From assembly GCA_936450465.1 (NCBI GenBank), contig OW388296.1:35922586-35986585 (forward strand): a stretch of DNA of 64,000 bases, given 5' to 3'. The first letter of the stretch is position 1; every line of letters begins with the position of its first letter. The position numbers and the translations under genes are program-made. The stretch comes from Gibbula magus (taxonomy: Eukaryota > Mollusca > Gastropoda > Trochida > Trochidae). Positions 35,501-47,534 of the stretch are shown in pieces. The notes beneath the pieces are model-generated. The model saw nothing but the letters and a program-made list of their open reading frames with translations. It had not been told where the DNA came from and searched no databases.

Positions 35501-37307
35501 AAGGCTATCGGTGGTGGTGTGTGTATTTATGTAAATGGGCAGTGGTGCAATAACTATGTGATCAGAGACCGAGTATGTACCCCTGATGTAGAACTACTCT
35601 CGATATCCCTGAGACCTTCGTATCTACCCTGGGAATTCGGACACATATTTGTCGTTCTCATGTACATTCCACCAAGCGCCATTATAACCACGCTGCTTCA
35701 GTTGTGCAAACTCATACTCAGAAACTCGAGTCTATCACGCCCGACGCCCCGAAGTTTGTGCTTGGCGATTTCAACAGTTCAACGTTAAAATCTGTTTTAC
35801 CAAATTATGAGCAGTATGCCAAGTGTGCCATTCGGAAAGAAAAGACAATTGATCTTTGTTACGGTAACATCAAACAGGCGTATAAAGCGATTGCAAAACC
35901 TCTGCTTGGAATTTCAGATCACAACTCTGTAAATTTGATGCCATCTTACAGACAGGTACTGAAGACACAAAAAGAGCAATCTAAAAGTGTGAAGTCATGG
36001 GATCCCGAGTCCATACAGCGACTTCAAGGCTGCTTTGATTGCACAGACTGGGACATGTTAAAATAATGAATAATAATATTAATGGATAGTTTTTATATAG
36101 CGAACAAATCTCCACGTTGTGGACTCGGGGCGCTTCTAAACATTATTACCCTGGTCTAACCTAAGCTGCCGCAAAGCGCTTAAAGGCCACCTCCTCCACA
36201 TCTTACACCAGGTACCCACTTTCTGCTGGGTGAACAGAGGCACGCGTTGAATAAAGTCACTTACCCAGGGTGACACCATAAGTCTTTCTCAGTGTGAGGC
36301 ACTCTCAGTGAATTCAGCAATGAAGCGGGTAACCCACCCATGCGGCAAGCCGCGCCCATTGTTGCTGAACTTCACTGATAGCGGTCGACTGAGCTATGCA
36401 CAGGACCACGTGCCACCACAAATCCGAAGATCCGTGTGTTATAACAGATACTATCACCAGCTACATCAACTTGTGTGTGGACCGTATCATCTTGGAAAAG
36501 GTCATCAAGGTTTTCCCCAACAACAAGCCTTGGGTAACGAAAGAACCGAAACTGCTATTTAACGAAAAGATGCGATTATATTTTGTGCTAAAGACAAATT
36601 GATTATGCAATATATACAAAAATAAATGAATATTCAGATTAGAATTACAAAGAGAAAGTAGAATCCCGATTCAGAGCGAACAACACCAATCATGGCAAGG
36701 TGTGAAGAAAATGATCGGCTGTTCCAAGAAATGTTCTCCCATCAACACAACATACGACCAGGGATATGCTGAAGATTTGAACAACTTCTACGCAAGATTT
36801 GATGCGCGTGACTTCAGCAGTGAACGGGAAGCTACTGTGCTTGATAAAATATACAAAAAGATGCGGACAACATCGTTATTTCACCAGAAACTGTTAAGCT
36901 TCAGTTTTCAAAACTCAATATAAGAAAAGCGCCGGGACCAGATGGTTTAGGCGGCATCGTCCTGAAACGGTGTTGTGACCAATTGTGTGCTGTATTCTGT
37001 CGACTGTATCAATTCTCCATCGGTGGTCATGTGATCCCAGAAATGTGGAAAACATCAAAGATTGTACCAGTACCTAAAAAGATTAATTCTACTGAAATAA
37101 ATGATTTTCGACCAGTCGCTCTTACAGCTATGAAATGTTTTGAACGCATCATTCTAAGCTCATTATTGTGTGACGTTAGTCATTTACTTGATCCGTATCA
37201 GTTTGCATATAGAGCAAGAAGGGGTGTTGAAGATGCAAAACTATGCATCTTAAACAGCGTGTATAAGCAGAGAGAGATAAATATTTTATTTGCGTGTCAC
37301 GCATAAA
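35500..37307 (+). pseudogene. Rex1/CR1-like LINE fragment
   Basis: Broken frames in order: end of an APE-like endonuclease (KFVLGDFNSS, GISDHNSVNLMPSYRQVL), then SVKSWDPESIQRLQGCFDCT, a linker typical of Rex1-like elements. After an insertion come VIKVFPNNKPWVTKEPK and the reverse transcriptase fingers (RKAPGPDGLGGIVLKRC, MWKTSKIVPVPKK, NDFRPVALTAMKCFERI, LLDPYQFAYRARRGVEDA). The copy ends before the catalytic YADD box. Frameshifts and stops are frequent. The clade call is from remembered motifs. Confidence 0.75.
36075..36395 (-). repeat. Probable tRNA-related SINE inside the Rex1-like fragment
   Basis: The sequence breaks the LINE reading frame. It contains ggccacctcctcca, caggtacccactttctgctg and ggtgaacagaggca, typical of a dispersed repeat in marine invertebrates. 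On the minus strand, tagctcagtcgaccgct at about 36380-36396 resembles a pol III A box. The boundaries are approximate and no target duplication was found. Confidence 0.5.
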
Positions 37308-37446
37308 ACTCATCAAATTTGTACAGTTATAAAATACAGTGTATGAGTAAATGTCCAGCCACATTGGCTTATGATACACGTAAAACACAGGTTTAAGACA
37401 GCTTTGCATAAATAATATGTAAAACATGATATTTACATAAAGGTTA

Positions 37447-37971
37447 TTAAAAGTAAATATTGTTAGGAGTAAATTGTATCATAAGTAAAATGACCTCTTT
37501 GTGCATTTGTAAAGAGTAAAAGCTAAAAGTGGTTGTAAAAAACTTGCAATCAATAAGAAAATGTGTTTCGTCTACCACTGTGCGACTTGTATCTTCACAG
37601 AACTGACATACTCTATCACTCAGCGGGGTAGGAGGCTTGGAGTATCTTCCTGTCTCAATTGCTAAGGGGTGAGGGGTGAGGGGTGATAAAATGCGATATT
37701 TTACTGTTTGGACATAACAGCTAATTGTCGGAGCATTATTGAACGTTCTGTAAGTCCTGAGCCTGTTTCCATTTGGGTTTGCTGTGGTCGTTCCAAAGTT
37801 CACGTGTCCAGTCGTTGAATTCGCATTGAGTAAAAACTTCTGTAAACTCACTATTTTTCCTCTTATTTGAAATATCTCTTCCAAGTATATCTATAGCATC
37901 GAGATTTTCTAGCAACTTTAACACTCTCTTTTTCCAAGATTTTGGTTGTGTTTTTCCCCCACTCGTCTTTT
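37447..37971 (-). pseudogene. LINE C-terminal fragment
   Basis: The minus-strand frame contains VCQFCEDTSRTVVDETHFLI and DC, the CxxC...HxxxxC cluster at the end of many non-LTR polyproteins. A second frame upstream (MLKLLENLDAIDILGRDISN) overlaps it, so there is at least one frameshift. The reverse transcriptase part is missing, and the 2A-bearing LINE abuts its right end. Confidence 0.6.
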
Positions 37972-40524
37972 ATGGTTTAAACATATTTTATTTTCAAGGA
38001 AAAGGATTGGGAACAAGTAATCCAACTTAAAATACCCTCTCCTTATCATGTACAAGACTGATTTACATATATACAAGCATGACGACAGAAAGTGAACAAG
38101 AACAGAGTAAGAATATATAAAGAGAAACAGAATGACATAATAATGCTAAACAAATCGTTTTGTTTCACTAATATAAGTATGTATTGAAATGAATAATTGT
38201 CTATTTTGACATTCTGATAGGTCTGCACTTCCCTCAAGCAAAAGTTTTAGATCGATTGGAATACATGCTTGGACTACAATGCGCTGTAATGACGACATCA
38301 GTTGATTTCTTTGTTCATTATACAATGTACATTTAAATGAATAGTGATAAGCGTTTTCTACATTGTAACCGCAAATACAGTTAGCATTTGTTTTAATTCC
38401 AACTTTATAAAATCATAATTCAATGAGCTAACAGTATACCGTAACTTGGTATGAATAATATTTAGTTTTCTCTTGTCACATGAATAATAATATGGTGCAA
38501 AAGTGTCACGATGAGTAATACATGATTTAAAATTTGAAACTGATTTGGACTGACGGTGCGCGGTTGGTAGACCATTCCAAGAATTTATTGTTGATGGAAA
38601 GAACGAATCTTGTGAAAGTTTAAGTCTTGAGTAGGGAGTAGATATATTATGTTAGTTACGCAAGTTGTAATTATATTTAGAACTGACATTCTGAGGAAGC
38701 AGATCAGCAAGGTAATGAGGAGACAATCCATTTTGAATTTTATACATCAAGTTCAACTTTCTTTTTCTCCTACGTTCTTGTAATGTTTCCCAACCAGTTT
38801 CAAAATACAAATGTTTTTGTGATGTATATTTTGGTAATCCAGTAACTATTCTTGCTGCTTGTAGTTGAATCTGCTCTAACTTGTTTATTGATTCAAGAGA
38901 ACACCCGTCCCAGACTTCGCATGCGTATTCAAGGTGAGGTCTTATAAACATTACATAAATTTTACCTAGAGTCTCTTTGCCAAATACATATTTCATATGT
39001 CTCAATGAACATACCATTTTAGAGACAAGTTTTATAATACCATCAATATGTTCAATCCACTTTCCATTATTCGCAAGCGTTACTCCTAAATGTTTATGTG
39101 TCTCCACAATTCGTATTTCTACCCCATCGAAGTAAAGTTGCGGTTTGTAAGTATATTTTTTTGAAGAAAACAAGATAGCTTCGGTCTTGTCAGGATTGTA
39201 CTTGATTAGCCATGATTTACCCCACATATTTAATTTATACAAATTACTATTCAGGTTTCTTTCTATTACTTTATAATCTGCTGCAGAATATCCAAGGGAA
39301 GAGTCATCAGCGAAAAGCCTGGTTAAACAATCTAATTCATCTGCAATGTCATTGATATAAACAATGAATAAAAATGGGCCAAGCACAGAACCCTGGGGAG
39401 CACCAGCATTGAGTACGTAATTTCGGCTTGGAGGTAGTTCCATTAACAAACACGCTTTGACTACGACTACTTATGTAACTAGGTAACCAGCCCAGCAATT
39501 GACCTGTTACACCATAATTTTCAAGTTTCAACAATAAACCTTTGTGCCAAACTCGATCGAATGCTTTTGATACGTCACAAAATACCATACAATAATACTC
39601 TTTTTTGTCCAGTGATTCACAAATCTGATGGTATAATTCAATTAATTGGTGTACGGTAGAATGTCCAGGCTGGAATCCAGACTGATATTTATAGAGAAGG
39701 TTATTCTTATGGAAGTAATTGAATAAATGTTTAAAAACAACTCGTTCAAACAGTTTACCAACACAGCTGATAAGAGATATTGGTCTATAGTTTGAAGCTA
39801 ATGTTGGATCCCCCTTTTTAAATAGAGGCATAGCATTTGCAACTTTCCACTCAGATGGATACACACATGATTGTAACGACATATTAAATAATAAGCATAG
39901 CACAGGACTTTTAGAGAACACAACCTTTTTCAAAAGTTGATGGCTTATTCTGTCAGGACCAGATGCTTTTTTTACATGTAAACATTTTATAATATCTTCA
40001 ATTTCCTCTTTAGTTACTGTAAGAGTGTCGATTATAGCACTAGTTCTTTTTCTGAAATTTGGAAGACGCGTGTTTTGATCATCTAAGGTTGAAATCGATT
40101 GAAAATATTCATTCAATCGTTCTGCTTTTTCACTATCAGAAAAGCAAGCAGGATTTTCTTGATCATTTTTAGATTTAAGAGGAGGTATGCACTTACTCGA
40201 GCCAGATTGCTTTATTATGTAGCGTAACAGTTTCCAATACGAATTCTTACTTTCAACATACAAGTCAAGGAGAAAATTATCCACATTCGCATAAAAACTC
40301 TCTTTTGCATAGTACTTCATATTATTAACTTTCTGCCTTTGTCTCTTTTCCTGCACTCTCTTCTTAAATTTGAATCAAACCAGGGTTTGTCATTTGGTCT
40401 TATCGTGACTTTCTTTGTAGGAACACATGTTTTTATGAAACCATTTAATTTATCATAAAATATATCACAGGCTACAGTAACACCTCACAATTTGTAAATA
40501 ATTCATCCCAGTCGGTTTCGTTGA

Positions 40525-40592
40525 GTGAGTGAGTGAGTGAGTTATTGTTTAACGCCGCTTCGGCAGTATTGCAGCCATTAGCGGCGAGATAT
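40525..40592 (-). repeat. Short SINE-like insertion with 13-bp target duplication
   Basis: It contains gtgagtgagtgagtgag and tgtttaacgccgcttcggca, motifs common in mollusc SINE-like repeats. It is flanked by tcggtttcgttga at 40512-40524 and 40593-40605, a perfect 13-bp duplication of the LINE sequence. Confidence 0.75.
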
Positions 40593-41360
40593 TCGGTTTC
40601 GTTGATACGCTCATTCAACAATGTATAGTCACCTTGATTATAACATAATATATCTCTAGTATATGCCATCTGTGTATTCATAGAAGTGGCCAGTGTGAAT
40701 GTAAGTGCCTTTATGGTCGCTTATTGAACTATTAACTCCGTAACACCACTATCAACATTATTCACATCTTCACTAATTATAATTGGATCTAAGAGAGTAC
40801 TGGATTGATGTGTTACCCTTGTAGGCTTCTTTAATGATGTTTCTCAGATTCTTACTTAACATAATATCTTTGAGGTGTTTACCTCTACAAGATAGAAGAT
40901 CAGCATTGAAATCACCAAGTAGAATAATTCGACTAGAGATATCTAATGCATTTTCAATACTATTGTCCAGTCGCTCCCAAAATTCTAGCGCATTAGGTCG
41001 CTCCCAAAATACTAGCGCATTCAGGTCTATAAGCCAAACTTATGATAAGCGGTTTTGCAGGAAGGTGTATGTTAATCCAAATTGTTTCATCATATCTGTT
41101 CTCTAGGTCATAAATGGTAAGTTCTCTCTAATATACATGACGACACCCCCTCCAAATGAGTTTCTGTATTTACGAATTGGATCATGATAACCCGTCCATT
41201 TTATTGAATCATTATCTATGTTCTTATCTAAGTGTGTTTCAGTGAAACCAACGATATGGTTATCTGATAGATACTCGCTTAGATAATTCAGCTTATTTCT
41301 CACGCTTCTGGTATTAAGATGAAACAATGTTAAATGTTTATCATGAAACTCGTGCGACGG

Positions 41361-41387
41361 CGGGCCTGGATTGGACTCAATATCACC
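41361..41387 (-). other. 2A-type ribosome-skipping motif (GDIESNPGP)
   Basis: GDIESNPGP fits the consensus DxExNPGP of 2A peptides, at which ribosomes release the upstream chain at the G-P step and carry on. The upstream run LLLLLRLA resembles the hydrophobic part that 2A needs. 2A motifs at the N-terminus of APE-type LINE proteins have been reported in invertebrates. Activity here is not shown. Confidence 0.8.
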
Positions 41388-41454
41388 AGCAAGCCGGAGT
41401 AACAATAGGAGCATGATTGTTACGTTAGTGTTACCGAACTGGCTCTGTAATACA

Positions 41455-41815
41455 CACATCCATTGTTGACATTGTATATTATCATATAAGGTTAATGAAG
41501 AAAAAGCAAGATTCAAATTGCTGAAATCACTTTTCTATTCTAATAACATTCCATTTATGAAAGAAAACAACAATATAGCTCTGAATGATTATAATTTATT
41601 TTGAAAAAGTGACTTTAACAAAATAAAACAAGTTTGCCATTTTTTGAGGCATTACTACAAGAAAACATCATTTTGCAGAAAAAAAGGTCCGTGACATGCA
41701 CTTTTTCTTTTTAAATCTCGAATAATACATATTCAGCTTGCATCATGCCAATTTACAGCAAGTTTTCATTTATTTTGATTATTGTTGGTAACCTCTTTAA
41801 AACCTGATTTTCGAC
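41455..41815. repeat. Dispersed repeat shared with 46497-46860
   Basis: catcattttgcagaaaaaaa and cagcttgcatcatgcc have close matches in the interior of the transposon at 45287-47296 (46708-46800). This is probably a fragment of another copy of that element. Confidence 0.65.
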
Positions 41816-42940
41816 ATCATTTTGGATGCTATTTCAGGATTAATTCTGATCGAACTGAGATATGAATGTTCTTTCTCAGGCTCTGGAACAAGTCAAACTT
41901 GTCGACTTTATTTCAATCCTATTTTATTTCCATTTTATCGTGACTTCCGTTGTCTTGTCTGCAAATATTGAAGCTCATACAGATCCCTTGCAATTACAAC
42001 TATATGGTCCTCAGTACCCTAACACACGCACTCAAAAATTCCAAATTGTTGCCATTATGGACTAATCGTGGCCTAGTGTAAACGCAGCATATGCAGATTA
42101 AACATTTGTAATGATTATTATCCGAAATATTAAGAACAAAAGAACTAGGAATATGATACATGCTAACTTTCAACTTTCTCGCGAGTATAGGTCTCTGTCC
42201 CTTTCACAGCTGTCCTTTCTCTCAAAATGAATGATTTCTATATTTTTAAATTTCCGCCTTTAAAAATATGTTAACGGTGCTTATTCTATTCAGGTGCATG
42301 TTTCAGTTCAAACACATTTTCAAATGTTCATTTCTGATTTGATCCAGGTACAATTTGGTGTATTTTCTTGACATAAAATCGATTTTCACAGCCACACCTG
42401 TGTCAAGTGACATTTTTTGGCCTCAAAAGCAAGGTCACGTGACATTTTTGGCCTCAAAAGCAAGGTCACGTGACATCCCCGTCATCCGGAGAAGCTAATT
42501 GCCCCCCCCCCCCCCCCCCCCCACTCAACACAGACGGGGTATTCTGACCCAAGCTCTCAACAAAATAAATGTGGGCCCCCCACCCCAAAAACCGTTCCTA
42601 CGCCTATGAGAAACATGATGGTACGACAGAGCAATGTGTGACATGGAAATCGGGATAGTTCACTACAAGAAAATACAGATATTTGTAACATGCAATCAAT
42701 GTAGACCGGAAGTGCAGACCTAATGAGATTACATTCACTTAGGGTATACTTTGTCATAGATATATACAAGGGAAAAACAGTAGAGAATGATGATAAGACA
42801 CACATTATACAGAAAATAGAAATAGTAGAGAGTAGTAACATAGTAGAGATAATGAAACTTGTGTGGATCTAATCTAATATATACACGAGGCTTGGCTATT
42901 AGGCATTATGTACATTGAGTTTGAAACTCTGACATTAATA
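41816..42940. other. Intergenic DNA, no gene recognised
   Basis: ggcctcaaaagcaaggtcac is duplicated in tandem near 42419-42470. A poly-C run lies at 42504-42522. Short open frames have no recognisable motifs. Confidence 0.4.
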
Positions 42941-42943
42941 TGG

Positions 42944-43051
<108 letters not shown>

Positions 43052-43079
43052 ATATACATACATGCACAGGATTGGTTAA

Positions 43080-44262
43080 CTTACAGTGTTCTTTAAGAAC
43101 ATCCGTTTAGTTCCTTCTCACAAATCTGTTGAGGTCCTCCTTACACTGGATGTGTCTGATGGCTCCTTCTGGTTGTTCCAAGATGAAATATATGGACGAT
43201 TCTGTCAGTTTCCATAGTATCGAGTCTCGTGAGGAGTCTGCAGACCTCTGTGCACTGAATTACTGTACAAGATGTCCAGCCCATATCTCCTCGTGTTGCT
43301 ATGTTAGGGGCATTTTGTCCGGTACCCAGGAAATACTTGCAGGCTCTGTTCTGTACAATCTGTACCTCTCTGTACGTAGGCTATTAATTCCCCAGATTCC
43401 GGCTCCATAGAACAATACTGGCTCCACGAGACTTTTGTATAACTTGGTATATACTTCAAAGGACATTCCTCCAGCTCGATTAAACTTTGTGTAAAGTGAA
43501 GATAATGCTCTACTTGCAGATTTGCAAAGTTCTCTCACTGCTTTCCTCATATCAAGGTATTCGTTGATATAGGAAGTCGCCTTTTCGCGGATTTTCTCTC
43601 TGACGTCGATTGATTCGTTCCGAAATGTTAAAATTCTAAATTATTAATTACATGTCTTTTTCTAAAGGATTGTAAACTATAGCTATTCAAGTGTTGAAAC
43701 ATGTTGACATTGTTAACATCATTCAATGGAAAATGTTCAAAACTAACCAATTTCGGGACCCACCCCAGTTGAAAAACTACTGTCTGTCGAGAAAATGGTT
43801 GTTGACGACTGCCAACTTCCGGTTTAGCATGGACAGGGCCTACCCCCCTGTGTATTAGGGCGATGTCGTCTGCGTATATAAGCAGAGATAGTGTCACATT
43901 GCTGATCCACACCGCAGTCGAGTTTCTTGATCTCCTCTGCTAGGTCATTGAGATCTTGCATGGTATCGATATCATTGTCATACCCCTGTAGCCAAGCGGA
44001 TCTCTATGGTCACTTCCGGTCTAATGACGGAGTAATGACGCCTGTGCGCCATGCAGTCGGGCTTACACTGTTTTCAAAACAGAAACTGATAATGCAGTGT
44101 AGTACTAGTAGTAGTAGCTGAATGCACGTTCGATTTCGCAGTACTTCACTTGGTATATTATCCGGGCCTGTCGATTTTCCCATTTCCATGTGGAATATTG
44201 CCTTTTCAACTTCTTCAGTCGAGATTGCCCCATTCAGTGAAGAAAAGTCCGCTGACACCGAC
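43080..44262 (-). pseudogene. Second non-LTR reverse transcriptase fragment
   Basis: The minus strand gives GAISTEEVEKAIFHMEMGKS and TGPDNIPSEVL (fingers), a jump to LNDLAEEIKKLDCGV and LSLLIYADDIALI (catalytic box), then SLYTKFNRAGGMSFEVYTKL and VEPVLFYGAGIWGINS, and VQNRACKYFLGTGQNAPNIA near 43340. Segments between the fingers and the YADD box are deleted, and unrelated sequence lies at about 43640-43830. It differs from the LINE at 37972 in its catalytic box and thumb. The clade is not determined. Confidence 0.7.
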
Positions 44263-44649
44263 TCGGCTGTGTCGCACTCTATTGCACAAGCTGTCGCACA
44301 GGTAGCAAATCGATTGCAAGTCGATCGCAAAGACTGTTGCGTTGGTCTCATCGCCACTCGCATGTGAAATCGCCAATTCTGTCGTACCAAAGTACGACCC
44401 TATTGAGACCGACTCATCGACCGACCGATCATATCAGTCTCAACTCTGTCTCAGCGTGCTCACTAAAAAAATGCAAATGTGGTCACATTTTGGTCGCAGT
44501 GGGATCATACACCCGGCCTGGTGGAACCACAAACACAAAATTGTTGAAAATTGATCGCGGAAATGTCTGGGACCGCAGCGACCGGCTTGATCGCAGCGAT
44601 CGCGCACCGTCGCATATGGGTCGCGGTTCGCTGGACTTGGTTTTGGTAT

Positions 44650-44780
44650 AAACAGTTAATTCCCTGTACATCACACAGTCATCAGCAACAAGTCTGATTT
44701 GTGATCTGACTCTAAGTGGAAGGTCATTGATATGAAGCAGGACGAGAAGCGCTCCCCACGCTATAATCTGCCGACCTATA
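44650..44780 (-). pseudogene. Short LINE reverse transcriptase scrap
   Basis: The minus strand reads LLVLLHINDLPLRVRSQIRL, then VADDCVMYR, matching the segment around the catalytic box of CR1/L2-like reverse transcriptases. Only about 40 residues remain. Sequence between it and 44262 is rich in gtcgca/tgcgac motifs of unknown origin. Confidence 0.55.
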
Positions 44781-45180
44781 ACTTTTGGAATTGCGTTTTC
44801 GTTAATATCTTATTAATACCCCCATTCCACCGAGCGTACCCCACTGCGATCGATTTTGGTCTTTTGGAACGTAAACATTGATATCACTATACATACTTAA
44901 TGACTTCCTCAAGCTGTTCAAACTGTTAACACAATATTGATGTAATTGATGTAATAAAAGGTTTATTTGAATTATGTTCTTCTTTTAATACAAGCAATTA
45001 ACGAGATATTCAAAACACGTAAAAATCGGAATCAAATAAAAAGTAGTTCCGGCCGTGGTCTAACTGAAATTCACGTTGGTTATACCACGGCTCAAACAAT
45101 AGCAGCTATGGTCTAAATATGACATATATGTATGATATTGTTTATCTTTGCGTATATGTATGTATGTATGTCTGCATTGA
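44781..45180. other. Intergenic DNA, no gene seen
   Basis: AT-rich with a (tatg)n run at about 45157-45170. Confidence 0.4.
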
Positions 45181-47467
45181 GGGCGGGATAGCGCAGTGGT
45201 TAGCGCGTTCGGCTTCGTATCAAGAGGTCCGTGGTTCGAATCCCGCCAGGACTTTGTCTGCAGTAGGAACTGTTCTACACGCAGTAGGGGAGACCGGGGC
45301 AAAGCGCGCCCCTTAACTTTACAAGGGATTTTTTTAAACTATACAATTTTCAGCTTTAGACCTTCGGAAGAACTTAGTTTTGGAGTATGAAATTGACACA
45401 CTCTTTTACTTCTGGTCACCATCGTTTTCGACTTAGAAGGAAAAACGTTTTTTTTAAACATGGGCCACAGTTCATTATAAACTGTACAGAATACCATGTG
45501 TACTTTAAATCGATTGTTTTTTAGTTCTACCCCAGAAACAGAACCAACTTTTGGATGAACGGATTATAGGCCTATATGCCTAGAACAGAAAACAAAGTTT
45601 ATATAAAAAAAACTACTGACGTGTAAAAGGAAACTTCAGATATTTTAAAAAGAGAAGAAAATGAAATATTGATGTCGTAGAAAGTAGAATGTGAATGCAT
45701 TTGATAGACACATGTTTTGTAAAGCAGTACTCACAATTTCAACCTTCAGAGTATGATACTTTTATTTCTTCAGACTGTTCAAATACACATGGGGTGTTAA
45801 AATCGCTTTTTCAAGAAGTTTTTTTGCCACAATATTTGCTTTTAAGTTTAAAAAATTAAAAAGTAGAAATTTAAGTAATAAAAGGTGTCTTCAACATAAA
45901 TAACTTCTTGGATTTCAATTTGTTGACCCATCATTACTGTAGGACGTCACAAAACAAGCCAAACATTTCTTTTTGACGCTTCTATCTCGTCTAATTAAGG
46001 AGATTCCACAAAAAAGTAACAAATTTAACATTTGTTGAAAACACATTTCCAAGTGCAAACGTTTAAATACCATTCGAAGGTCTTATAAAACAAAGAATGA
46101 CCTATCGTTAGCATAACTATTAAAGACGTTCCTAACAATTGTCCATGCCCAGAAACATTTAAAATCAAATCATCTTTCTATCTTAACAAAGAAAGGTAAT
46201 GGTGTTATGGCTGAGTGAATAGTTTGTGTTTATGGTGATAATGATATTTGCTATATATAAACCTTATATAGATGAATGATGTAATAAAATAAAAATATTT
46301 TCCACTGAAGAGTTATCTTCCTTTGCCAATTGGTTTTCATAAATCTTGAACTTCAGCACCAAATATCTCAGAAAATAGGTCCGTGACATACATGTTTATG
46401 AGTCTTCAGCAGTACATTTTCATATTTGAATTGTTAATTGTTTTCATATTTGAATCGTTTTTCATTTATTTCTATTCTTGAACAGGATGCAGAATCCATT
46501 GTCGATATTGTATTTTTATCATATAAGGCTGACACAATTAAACTTACAAATTACATAAATCCCTTTTCTATTCTATTAACATTCCATTATTGAAAGAAAA
46601 CAACACTAACTTAACACAACAACTCTGAATGATGACCATAATGTTTATTAAAGTTACTTACAATATCAAACAAGCGTGCCATGACGGTTTTTGAGATATT
46701 ACTAAAAAAATATCATTTTGCAGAAAAAGGTCCGTAACATATGCACTTTTCCTCTTTGAATTTTTAAAAATACATATTCAGCTTGCACCATGCCAAGTTA
46801 CAGAATTTTTTCATTTATTTTGATTATTGGTGGAAAGAGTGGCCTTTAAAAGGTATTAACATGACACTGATTAGCTTATTAAGAAAATACATTTGAAGGC
46901 CCAACATAACATAAACTGCATTGGGGCGGCGCGGCATATACCTTTTTATAATGGAAATAGAAGAAATTAGACCGGACACCAAGTGCATACAAACATGAAA
47001 ATTGTAAGCTCAGATAATCTGTTTTCACCTAGAAAGTGATTATTTAGCTCCGGTGATAGAAACTGTGTCTATTAGTTATGATATTGTCTCCCGGTTTTTA
47101 CATGAAAACATTCAATATCGAATATATCGCCCTCCTGTCGATTTGCCGCTGACTGCTCATGACGTCATCAACTTGTACGTTGCTTTACGTCATCTGTGAT
47201 GGGCAGATAGAAACTGATAGTGTCATCTGCTGTTCATTCTAAAATTAAATCGTTGGGTCACTTTGCCCCGAGGGCGCACTTTGCCCCGGTCTCCCCTAAG
47301 GTTTGGGTGCAATGGTACACTGAAATTTCAGCGTAGTACCACCCATGGTTCGCTAGTTCCAGCCGATGCTCGCAGGTTTCACCGCAAAGCATAGCCACAT
47401 GGCGATGCGGGCCGTAATACTAGCAGCCATGATATAAGTGAAATACTCTTGAAAGCGGCGATAAACA

Positions 47468-47470
<3 letters not shown>
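45180..47470 (+). repeat. tRNA-derived SINE, split by a DNA transposon
   Basis: The head (45185-45255) has a pol III A box, tagcgcagtggttagcgc, with a perfect D-arm (GCGC/GCGC), and a B box, ggttcgaatcc. The acceptor and T arms do not fold as a full tRNA, so it is SINE-like, not a working tRNA. The body resumes at 47299 and ends at about 47465 with ttgaaagcggcgataaacac before a (TA)n run, the style of a mollusc SINE tail. Confidence 0.7.
45287..47296. mobile_element. 2.0-kb non-autonomous inverted-repeat transposon
   Basis: Terminal inverted repeats of about 25 bp (GGGGAGACCGGGGCAAAG, then GCGCCC with one mismatch) are flanked by TA on both sides (45285-45286, 47297-47298). The SINE continues across the insertion. 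The TA duplication fits Tc1/mariner-type or related elements. The AT-rich interior has no transposase frame. Part of the interior (46497-46860) recurs at 41455-41815. Confidence 0.8.

Positions 47471-47532
<62 letters not shown>
47470..47532. repeat. (TA)n microsatellite at the SINE tail
   Basis: About 31 TA units follow the SINE end. Confidence 0.9.

Positions 47533-47534
<2 letters not shown>

Larger units (their letters stand above)
37972..41460 (-). mobile_element. CR1-like LINE with 2A motif
   Basis: A minus-strand non-LTR element with a short 2A-bearing leader, endonuclease, reverse transcriptase and a C-terminal Cys/His tail, then an approximately 170-bp 3' UTR. The right limit is set by homology: from about 41455 outward, the flank aligns with the inside of the transposon at 45287-47296 (about 46497 on). 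A 68-bp SINE is inserted in it at 40525-40592. Confidence 0.7.
38146..41516 (-). pseudogene. LINE polyprotein: 2A leader, endonuclease, reverse transcriptase
   Basis: The leader ends in LLLLLRLAGDIESNPGP (41361-41411). The endonuclease follows (LFHLNTRSVRNKL, FTETHLD, and LLGDFNADLL near 40905), broken by frameshifts, a 27-bp duplication (40971-41025) and the SINE. The reverse transcriptase (40356-38652) has KKASGPDRISHQLLKK, KKGDPTLASNYRPISLISC, FCDVSKAFDRVWHKGL, GAPQGSVLGPFLFIVYINDI and FADDS. A frameshift lies near 39435 and a stop at 38652, after which SFFPSTINSWNGLP and CICGYNVENAYHYSFKC continue to about 38146. The set of motifs is that of the CR1/Jockey group. The first 19 residues of the open frame may be flank. 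Confidence 0.8.

Noticed and set aside
45185..45255. A functional tRNA gene
   Set aside because: The D arm and both promoter boxes are good, but the T arm and acceptor stem do not pair properly, and the sequence continues as a SINE.
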